The notes beneath the pieces were generated by a model that did no database searches, was not told the DNA's origin, and worked only from the letters and a program-made list of their open reading frames with translations. Below, in pieces: positions 58,238 to 64,000 of a DNA stretch of 64,000 nt. Each line of letters begins with the position of its first letter. The first letter of the stretch is position 1. The stretch comes from Flavobacterium hercynium (lineage in GTDB: Bacteria; Bacteroidota; Bacteroidia; Flavobacteriales; Flavobacteriaceae), in assembly GCF_002217285.1 (NCBI RefSeq), contig NZ_MUGW01000035.1, positions 1 through 64,000 of the forward strand, given 5' to 3'. Both the position numbers and the translations under genes were made by a program.

Positions 58238-58801
58238 CTACACTTTCATTATTTCAGCTTCTTTTGCTGCTAAAAGTTCATCAATTTTCTTGATGTATGT
58301 ATTTGTTAAGTTTTGAACTTGCTCTTCTGCAGATTTACAAATGTCTTCAGAAGTACCGTCTTTCTCTAATTTTTTGATATCTGTATTCGCATCTTTACGA
58401 ACGTTACGAACCCCAATTTTAGCATCTTCTGCTTCAACTTTTGCTTGTTTAGCTAAATCTCTACGACGCTCTTCTGTTAAAGGCGGAACGCTAATAATGA
58501 TTACGTCTCCGTTATTCATTGGGTTGAAACCGATGTTTGCAATCATGATCGCTTTTTCGATTGTTTGCAACATGTTTTTTTCAAAAGGCTGCAATGTAAT
58601 TGTTCTTGCATCAGGAACACTAATTTTTGACACTTGCGAAAGTGGTGTTGCAGATCCGTAATAATCTACGAAAACACTACCCAACATTGCTGGAGAAGCT
58701 TTTCCTGCACGAATGTTAAGAAATTCTTTCTCTAAATGGGCAATCGAACCGTTCATAGATTCTTCAGTGCTATCTAATATAAATTCTATTTCTTCAGTCA
58801 T
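58238..58801 (-). CDS. frr: Ribosome recycling factor
   Basis: A 187-residue protein that splits post-termination ribosomes with EF-G. The family pattern is clear: FLNIRAGKASPAMLGSVFVD, DARTITLQPFEKNML, GDVIIISVPPLTEERRRDL, and VRKDANTDIKKLEK. Length is standard. It lies downstream of pyrH on the same strand, the usual bacterial order, with 182 bp of repeats between them. Confidence 0.97.
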   Translation of the reverse strand: MTEEIEFILDSTEESMNGSIAHLEKEFLNIRAGKASPAMLGSVFVDYYGSATPLSQVSKISVPDARTITLQPFEKNMLQTIEKAIMIANIGFNPMNNGDVIIISVPPLTEERRRDLAKQAKVEAEDAKIGVRNVRKDANTDIKKLEKDGTSEDICKSAEEQVQNLTNTYIKKIDELLAAKEAEIMKV

Positions 58802-58985
58802 TTTTTTTAGATTTTTAGATTTTTTGGATGATTGGATTTTAAGATTTCCCTAAAAGCCCAGCATCTAAATGTACTAACTAATATAATTTTATTTTTTATG
58901 ATTGTTGATGAACAGATTGTCAAATTCTAAAATCGAATAATCCAGAAATCAAACAATCTAATAATCCAGGTAATCTAACTAATCT
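58801..58985. repeat. TCTAA-type repeat between pyrH and frr
   Basis: Blocks of ttttagattttttgg type at the left and aatccagaaatcaaacaatctaa at the right. No ORF. pyrH and frr are nonetheless probably co-transcribed. Confidence 0.55.
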
Positions 58986-59691
58986 AGATATTTACTACAG
59001 TTCCGATGTTTTCACCATCACAGATTTTTAGTAAATTTCCAATTTTGTTCATATCGAAAACTACGATTGGTAATTTATTTTCCTGGCTCAGTGTAAAAGC
59101 AGTGGTATCCATTACGTTTAATCCTTTTTTAAGAACATCATCAAACGAAATGAAATCGAATTTTACTGCTGCAGCATTTTTTTCAGGATCAGAATCATAT
59201 ACTCCGTCAACACGTGTTCCTTTTAGAATAACATCTGCATTGATTTCGATACCTCTTAAAACAGCTGCGGTGTCAGTAGTGAAGTAAGGATTTCCTGTTC
59301 CTGCTCCAAAAATTACAATTCTGCCTTTTTCAAGATGACGATCTGCTCTTCTTTTAATGTATGGTTCTGCAATAGATTCCATTTTTAAAGCAGTCTGCAA
59401 ACGTGTTTTCATTCCTTTGTCTTCAAGGGCACCTTGTAAAGCCATACCGTTGATAACCGTAGCAAGCATTCCCATATAATCGCCTTGTACTCTATCCATA
59501 CCGGCACTTGCTCCTGCAACGCCTCTAAAAATATTTCCTCCTCCAATAACAATGGCAATTTCTACTCCTTTATTGTGAATTTGCTTAATCTCATCAGCAT
59601 ATTCAGCTAATCTTTTTGGGTCAATTCCGTATTGTAAATCACCCATTAAGGCTTCGCCACTCAATTTTAGAAGAATTCTTTTATATTTCAT
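58984..59691 (-). CDS. pyrH: UMP kinase
   Basis: Makes UDP from UMP. The 235 residues of the amino-acid-kinase fold start MKYKRILLKLSGEALMG and contain IGGGNIFRG, the GTGNPYFTTDTAAVLRG region and a late DTTAFTLSQENKLPIVVFDM. I chose the ATG at 59691: the further upstream ATG (59724) is 5' of the -7 box TATATTTG and so outside the transcript, and the shorter start gives the standard N-terminus. It is followed by frr. Confidence 0.96.
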   Translation of the reverse strand: MKYKRILLKLSGEALMGDLQYGIDPKRLAEYADEIKQIHNKGVEIAIVIGGGNIFRGVAGASAGMDRVQGDYMGMLATVINGMALQGALEDKGMKTRLQTALKMESIAEPYIKRRADRHLEKGRIVIFGAGTGNPYFTTDTAAVLRGIEINADVILKGTRVDGVYDSDPEKNAAAVKFDFISFDDVLKKGLNVMDTTAFTLSQENKLPIVVFDMNKIGNLLKICDGENIGTVVNI

Positions 59692-59711
59692 GTGTGTTGC
59701 GTTATTTTGTG

Positions 59712-59719
59712 CAAATATA
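59712..59719 (-). promoter_or_regulatory. -7 element TATATTTG for pyrH, which decides the start
   Basis: An exact TAnnTTTG match on the minus strand, 20 bp before the ATG at 59691. The ATG at 59724 would lie upstream of it, so it cannot be the start of this transcript. Confidence 0.5.
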
Positions 59720-59880
59720 GACATATTCTGTTTTTTTAAAATAGCTTTTAAAAAAATTAATTGTTCTTTTTATTCTTAAATTTATAAGGTTTTTTATTGT
59801 GATTTTCTTTCAGTGTGATAAAAGTCATAGTGATTCCCTTTTTGAATCTTTAATTTTATGGTATTAAAAACGAAAGAAGT

Positions 59881-60498
59881 ATGAAAAGTATTGTAGCCAA
59901 AGCATTATTCAACAGTCATTCTTATGCAGAATATAGAAAACTAGTTACGGATTTGTTGTCTGAAGAAAAATCCACAGGCAACGAACAATCGGAGAGTTTA
60001 ACGAATTACTCCAAATTGAATGAAGCCAGAATGAACAGGCTTGATAAAACAATTAAAATTTCAGAGGAAACCATTTCTAAACTGCAAAAACTAGATCATC
60101 AGTACATTTGGCTTGTTATTTCCGAAGGATGGTGTGGCGATGCAGCACAAATTCTTCCCATCATTAATAAAATGGCTTTAGCATCAGATAAAAAAATAGA
60201 TCTAAGAATTGTTTTACGAGATGAAAATGATGATTTGATGCAGCAATATCTAACAAATGGCGGAAAAGCGATTCCTAAACTCATTGTAATTTGCAAAGAA
60301 GCCGGAATTGTACGTGCAGATTGGGGACCAAGACCTAAAGGCGCCATAGATTTAATAGCGAACTACAAAAAAGAATTTGGTGTTATCGATGATAAGATTA
60401 AAACCGATTTGCAATTGTGGTATTTAGGCGATAAAGGAATTGCTGTACAGGACGAACTAATGCAAATAATGGAAAATATAAAATACAACAGATTGTAG
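59881..60498 (+). CDS. Thioredoxin-like protein with single active-site cysteine
   Basis: A 205-residue cytosolic protein. The thioredoxin-fold part has SEGWCGDAAQILP (about 81-93) where the second Cys of CxxC is replaced by Ala, followed by the strand and cis-Pro segment GGKAIPKLIVI. With one cysteine it cannot form the usual disulfide, so a monothiol role or a loss of redox activity is likely. N-terminus is helical. No neighbours in the same unit. Confidence 0.82.
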   Translation: MKSIVAKALFNSHSYAEYRKLVTDLLSEEKSTGNEQSESLTNYSKLNEARMNRLDKTIKISEETISKLQKLDHQYIWLVISEGWCGDAAQILPIINKMALASDKKIDLRIVLRDENDDLMQQYLTNGGKAIPKLIVICKEAGIVRADWGPRPKGAIDLIANYKKEFGVIDDKIKTDLQLWYLGDKGIAVQDELMQIMENIKYNRL

Positions 60499-60836
60499 TA
60501 GTATTTGTTTTGTAGCTTAAAACGGTAGTAAAAAAGTTAATTACTTGTAAATAAGCACTTTGTTTTCTTAAAATTTTCTTAAAATTTGTTTTTAAATAAA
60601 AGTTTTGTGTATCTTGGTATTATAAATATGAGGCCCACATCTATTATTTATTTTCTGATTTACTGTTTTTATTGGTGAATGTTTTAATGTTTAATTATTA
60701 AAAATACACTATTATGAAAAAGTTATTCGAAAGATTTTACGATTTTTTTTCTAAAGAATTGTTTGGCGGCAAAAGAATGTCACAGTATCTTTAAAAAGGT
60801 GAGCAAATATGGAATATTATTATTTCAGATTGGAAT
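60499..60836 (+). ncRNA. Gene-poor leader region, possible short transcript
   Basis: The gap 60499-60879 ends in a strong terminator that has no annotated gene close upstream other than the tiny ORF at 60714. It therefore probably terminates a short RNA or a small-protein mRNA. I see only a weak promoter-like word (TATCTTGG at 60610). Whether RNA or peptide is the product cannot be told from sequence. Confidence 0.3.
60714..60794 (+). CDS. Possible 26-residue peptide
   Basis: An ATG in the same aatacactattATGAAAAAg context as the small exported genes begins MKKLFERFYDFFSKELFGG and ends RMSQYL. It is amphipathic and aromatic. It sits 43 bp before a strong terminator. Too short to judge coding potential; listed because the context is clean. 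Confidence 0.3.
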   Translation: MKKLFERFYDFFSKELFGGKRMSQYL

Positions 60837-60882
60837 TTGGCACATTACATCATATAGTTTTGTAATGTGCCAATTTTTTTTA
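60837..60882 (+). terminator. Strong terminator upstream of truB (convergent side)
   Basis: A 13-bp perfect stem (ttggcacattaca at 60837-60849 with tgtaatgtgccaa at 60861-60873), an 11-nt loop and eight T. Confidence 0.9.
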
Positions 60883-61578
60883 TTTTAACTTTAAAAGTTC
60901 TTCTTCAAATAAAGTAATGTCAATAGCATTTTTAACATCGTATTCTCCAATTTTAGTTCGGCGCAATACTGTTAAATGCGATCCTGAATTCATAGCTTTT
61001 CCAAAATCATAGGCTAAAGAACGAATGTAAGTTCCTTTACTGCACACCACTCTAAAATCGATTTCCGGCAAAGCAATTCTCGTTATTTCAAATTCGTGAA
61101 TCGTCGTTTTTCTGCTTGCAATTTCTACCGTTTCTCCCGCACGTGCATGTTCATATAAACGAACACCGTCTTTTTTTATGGCAGAAAAAATGGGTGGTTT
61201 CTGGTCTATTTCACCAAGAAATTGTTTCACTGTTTCATGAATCAACGCATCATCAATATGAGAAGTTGGGTAAGTTGCGTCAATTTCCGTTTCTAAATCA
61301 TACGATGGAGTAGTAGCTCCAATATAAAAAGTTCCAGTATATTCCTTCGCTTGTCCTTGAAGTTCTGAAATTCTCTTTGTGAATTTCCCAGTACAGATTA
61401 GCAATAAGCCTGTTGCCAATGGATCTAAAGTTCCGGCGTGACCAATTTTAAACTTTTTTGGAAGTCCAACTTTATTAATTAAAAGATATTTTAGTTTATT
61501 GACAGCTTGAAACGAACTCCATTTTAAAGGTTTGTCTATCAATAAAACTTGTCCGTCCAGATATTCTTCAGTTGTCAT
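60880..61578 (-). CDS. truB: tRNA pseudouridine(55) synthase
   Basis: A 232-residue enzyme that makes the T-loop pseudouridine of tRNAs. The catalytic aspartate is D52 in GHAGTLDPLATGLLL and the KPLKWSSFQAVN and GVRLYEHAR motifs are present. It is a short form without the C-terminal PUA extension, as common in Bacteroidota. The start overlaps the stop of uppP by one base. Confidence 0.95.
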   Translation of the reverse strand: MTTEEYLDGQVLLIDKPLKWSSFQAVNKLKYLLINKVGLPKKFKIGHAGTLDPLATGLLLICTGKFTKRISELQGQAKEYTGTFYIGATTPSYDLETEIDATYPTSHIDDALIHETVKQFLGEIDQKPPIFSAIKKDGVRLYEHARAGETVEIASRKTTIHEFEITRIALPEIDFRVVCSKGTYIRSLAYDFGKAMNSGSHLTVLRRTKIGEYDVKNAIDITLFEEELLKLK

Positions 61579-62375
61579 TATATAATCGTAAGGGGATGAA
61601 TGAAAAAGTGAATCAATAATAAAATGATTCCGGCAATGATTCGGTAATAACCAAAAACTTTAAAGCCATTTTTAGTTAGAAACCCAATAAAGGTTTTAAT
61701 AGCTAAAAGCGCTACAATAAACGCAACAACATTTCCAATAACCAATAAATTAACCTGATCGTGAGATAGTTCGAATCCGGCTTTGTAATAATCGTAGCAT
61801 TTTTTTGCCGTTGCTCCTAACATAGTTGGTACAGCAAGAAAGAATGAGAATTCTGCAGCTGTAGTTCTGCTTAGTTTTTGAGACATTCCACCTACAATAC
61901 TGGCGCCACTTCTTGAAACTCCAGGAATCATAGCCAAACATTGAAATAATCCAATTTTTAGCGCTTGTAAATAAGTGATCTCCTGTGGTTTTTCGGCAGT
62001 ATCAGGTGTGTTAAACCATTCGTCTACTTTCAATAAAATGATTCCACCAATTAAAAGTGAAACAGCAACAGTTACAGGGTTTTCTAATAAGTCATCGATA
62101 AAATCACTTAACAATAATCCTAAAACGACAGCAGGAATAAAAGCAACCAAAAGCTTGAAGTAAAAATCAAGTGTCTGAAAAAAACGTTTAAAATATAAAA
62201 CTACTACCGATAGTATCGCACCCAGTTGAATAACGATTGTAAAAAGTTTAGTAAAATCGTCATGCGCAATTCCGAAAAAAGAAGACGCAATAATCATGTG
62301 GCCAGTTGAAGATACAGGTAAGAATTCTGTAATTCCTTCAATTATGGCAAGGATAATAGCTTGTAATGTATTCAT
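61578..62375 (-). CDS. uppP: Undecaprenyl-diphosphatase
   Basis: A 265-residue membrane phosphatase that recycles the lipid carrier for cell-wall synthesis. Signature motifs: IIEGITEFLPVSSTGHMII at the N-terminus and PGVSRSGASIVGG in the middle. Eight hydrophobic helices are predicted. Gene order ftsX-DUF3098-uppP-truB is a common Bacteroidota cluster. The gap before it (62376-62484) consists of TCTAA-type repeats with opposed orientation. Confidence 0.95.
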   Translation of the reverse strand: MNTLQAIILAIIEGITEFLPVSSTGHMIIASSFFGIAHDDFTKLFTIVIQLGAILSVVVLYFKRFFQTLDFYFKLLVAFIPAVVLGLLLSDFIDDLLENPVTVAVSLLIGGIILLKVDEWFNTPDTAEKPQEITYLQALKIGLFQCLAMIPGVSRSGASIVGGMSQKLSRTTAAEFSFFLAVPTMLGATAKKCYDYYKAGFELSHDQVNLLVIGNVVAFIVALLAIKTFIGFLTKNGFKVFGYYRIIAGIILLLIHFFIHPLTII

Positions 62376-62379
62376 TTAG

Positions 62380-62485
62380 TTTTTGAGATTGTTAGATTTT
62401 TAGACTTCTTAGATTGTTGGATTTTTAGTAAAGAGCAATTTCTAATGATCTAAAAATCTAATATTCTAAGTTGTCTAAGAAAGTC
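62380..62485. repeat. TCTAA-type inverted repeat between DUF3098 and uppP
   Basis: gttagatttttaga (near 62390) faces tctaaaaatctaat (near 62450), so the ends can pair. No ORF. Confidence 0.55.
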
Positions 62486-62727
62486 TATTTAGATTTTTTG
62501 AAAATAGAATAAATTGTAATTCCAAATCCGATTAAAACCGTCGTAGGCGCTAAACGAATACGTCTAAAATTGAAAATTTCTTCATTAAAAACATTCGGAT
62601 CATTACTTCCTCCACCAGACATTAAGATAAAACCCAATGCAATAACGGCAATCCCAATTAATAAGATCTTGTAGTTGACAGTGTCAAAAAGAAATTCCTG
62701 TTTTTTTTGTTCTTCTTTATTTTTCAT
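62485..62727 (-). CDS. DUF3098 family membrane protein
   Basis: An 80-residue protein with two TM helices (about 20-38 and 60-75) and the family words FLFDTVNYKILLIGI, LMSGGGSNDPNVFNEEIFNFRRI and LAPTTVLIGF. It is found next to ftsX in many Bacteroidota, as here (43 bp downstream), so it may be linked with cell division or envelope work. Function unknown. Confidence 0.9.
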   Translation of the reverse strand: MKNKEEQKKQEFLFDTVNYKILLIGIAVIALGFILMSGGGSNDPNVFNEEIFNFRRIRLAPTTVLIGFGITIYSIFKKSK

Positions 62728-62770
62728 TTTTGTTTTTAAAAAATTCTAATATCATTGCTGCAATCTAAAA

Positions 62771-63646
62771 TTAATACAGATCGTCAGTTCTTAAGTTTAG
62801 GAAACGTTGTGTTGCAAAGTGTGTACTCAGCCAAGTAATTAGAACACCTAATCCAAAAACGGCAAGTAATACTAAACCAATTAGGATCTTATCTTCTAGG
62901 ATTCCCAATCCAGGGAAATTTGATTCTACATAAAATAAAAGTCCAACTAAAGCGATGATGGCTAAGCCGGCACCAAGAATTCCTAACTTTACGCTTCGCA
63001 TTACAAATGGTTTACGAATAAATGATTTTGTAGCACCTACCATTTGCATTGTTTTAATGATAAAACGGTTAGAATGTATAGAAAGACGTAATGAACTGTT
63101 GATTAATAAAACAGCGATCACAGTTAAGAAACCACTAATAATCAAAATCCACATACTAACTTTTTTGATATTGTCGTTTACCAGATTTACTAATTGTTTG
63201 TCGTAAACAATATCAGAAATCATAGCGTTTTTGCGTAAGTTACTTTCAATTTCAAGAATGCTGTCACGTTCCACATAGTCTGCTTTTAGGTGAATATCGT
63301 AAGAGTTCAATAACGGATTTTCTCCTAAGAAAGTCAGGAAATCTTCACCGATAATATCAGTGTGTTCTTTTGCTGCTTTTTCTTTGGTAACATAAACATA
63401 AGATCTCGCAAAAGGCGCTTTTTTTAGTTCCGTATTAAATGCTTTGATAACACTATCATTAGCTTCATTTTTAAAGAAAACCGTCATTGCGATTTTTTCT
63501 TTAAAATCATCAGCCAGTTTTTTAGAATTGATAATAAATAATCCCAGCACTCCCAAAAGGAAAAGTACCAGAAAAACACTTAATACAACCGAAAAATAGG
63601 AGGAAATTAACCTGCGTTTTTGAAATTTATCAAAGTTAGAACTCAT
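62771..63646 (-). CDS. ftsX: Cell division protein FtsX
   Basis: A 291-residue membrane protein of the FtsEX complex, which controls peptidoglycan hydrolases at division. An N-terminal TM (about 20-40) is followed by a periplasmic domain (about 41-165) and a C-terminal set of three TM helices with IKTMQMVGATKSFIRKPF, the family's ATPase-coupling motif. ftsE is not in the window. It heads the cluster DUF3098-uppP-truB. Confidence 0.93.
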   Translation of the reverse strand: MSSNFDKFQKRRLISSYFSVVLSVFLVLFLLGVLGLFIINSKKLADDFKEKIAMTVFFKNEANDSVIKAFNTELKKAPFARSYVYVTKEKAAKEHTDIIGEDFLTFLGENPLLNSYDIHLKADYVERDSILEIESNLRKNAMISDIVYDKQLVNLVNDNIKKVSMWILIISGFLTVIAVLLINSSLRLSIHSNRFIIKTMQMVGATKSFIRKPFVMRSVKLGILGAGLAIIALVGLLFYVESNFPGLGILEDKILIGLVLLAVFGLGVLITWLSTHFATQRFLNLRTDDLY

Positions 63647-63801
63647 AGTATGCTTAAATTATGTGGTAAAAATAATAAAGAATTTCTTTATTTGAAGCTA
63701 ATAACGACCAAACTTTTAACTTCGTATCATAAATATACGATTAGATATTGAAATGAACGCTAATAAAATCGGCATTAAGTTGTAATAGGAAGCTGTTTTA
63801 C

Positions 63802-64000
63802 TTAAAATTTTAAATTTTGAGTTTCTTTTTCAGCAAAATCTTTAATTCGTTTTTCAATTTCGTAAAAGATAATAATAGCTTTTTCACCAGCTTCAGTCAG
63901 TTTTGCGCCACCGCCGCCTTTTCCGCCAAGAAGTTTTTCTACCAATGGGTTTTCTGCACGCTGATTCATTTCTTCCACCAATTGCCAGGCTTGACGATAC
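63802..64000 (-). CDS. ModE-like winged-helix regulator, C-terminal part, cut by the window edge
   Basis: The last 65 residues of a gene that begins outside the window. YRQAWQLVEEMNQRAENPLV, then KLLGGKGGGGAKLTEAGEKAI, matches the second half of the ModE/LysR-type winged helix with its glycine-rich wing. A coiled tail (FYEIEKRIKDFAEKE) ends it. In this family the stand-alone domain usually controls molybdate uptake, which cannot be confirmed here. The intergenic stretch 63647-63801 shows nothing else. Confidence 0.85.
   Translation of the reverse strand, partial: YRQAWQLVEEMNQRAENPLVEKLLGGKGGGGAKLTEAGEKAIIIFYEIEKRIKDFAEKETQNLKF

Noticed and set aside
59689..59724. Longer pyrH start at 59724
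   Set aside because: It lies upstream of the TATATTTG promoter box and adds 11 residues that the family does not have.

Overview
The window looks like chromosomal DNA from a Flavobacteriaceae bacterium, most likely Flavobacterium or a close relative. The evidence is low GC content, promoters of the Bacteroidota type (TTTG, a 17-19 bp gap, then TAnnTTTG) and start codons without Shine-Dalgarno sequences. Gene content agrees: DUF5686 TonB-like outer-membrane proteins, a zinc-free L32, DUF3098 beside ftsX, a 7-TM AraC regulator, a PID-CTERM-like small protein, and intergenic AT-rich repeat families that I associate with flavobacterial genomes. I see no rRNA, prophage, transposase or CRISPR array. 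One tRNA-Ala (anticodon GGC) is present.

Layout. 1-2.7 kb: the end of an unknown gene, then an OmpR-type two-component pair. 2.9-4.7 kb: a lipoprotein whose C-terminal half resembles an aerolysin/ETX-MTX2 pore-forming protein, and a proline-rich small protein with a sorting-signal-like tail. 4.7-10.4 kb: housekeeping genes ribE, pdxA, yceD, rpmF, fabH, accB and accC (start of fatty-acid synthesis). 10.7-13.0 kb: seven tandem paralogues of a small exported PepSY-like protein, followed by an NtrC-type sigma-54 activator and, tail to tail, a hybrid histidine kinase with REC and HPt domains (13.2-17.0 kb). 17.1-22.1 kb: an S9 peptidase, then a tightly packed operon of an FAD oxidoreductase, a monofunctional transglycosylase and an LpxR-like lipid A deacylase.

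22.7-26.5 kb is the clearest accessory module. It has a DUF4280/PAAR-like protein, a 745-residue protein combining a GH19/lysozyme-like domain with an M23 peptidase domain, and an overlapping lipoprotein gene. I read it as an orphan type VI (contractile injection) peptidoglycan-hydrolase effector cassette with a candidate immunity protein. 26.7-29.7 kb: a serine hydrolase, an AraC-type membrane regulator and the tRNA.

29.8-45.1 kb is mixed housekeeping: enoyl-CoA hydratase, a 54-residue membrane protein, queD, lpxH, a seven-haem lipoprotein, a recJ-MFS-hydrolase operon, a HopJ-family protein, rsmI, tdk, rpoN and asnS. 45.2-47.4 kb: a zinc-ribbon membrane protein paired with an SPFH/GYF_2 protein, like Bacillus YdjG/YdjI. 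47.6-55.4 kb: a TPR protein, an MMPL/RND exporter, an SMR exporter, a LytS/LytTR pair and a CPA2 antiporter. 55.6-64 kb: DUF5686, frr, pyrH, a thioredoxin-like protein, a short terminated transcript, truB, uppP, DUF3098, ftsX and the end of a ModE-like regulator.

Functionally the window is rich in envelope genes (lpxH, lpxR, mtgA, uppP, ftsX, DUF5686, MMPL) and signalling genes (three two-component systems plus rpoN). The intergenic spaces carry at least five families of short repeats, several with palindromic structure.
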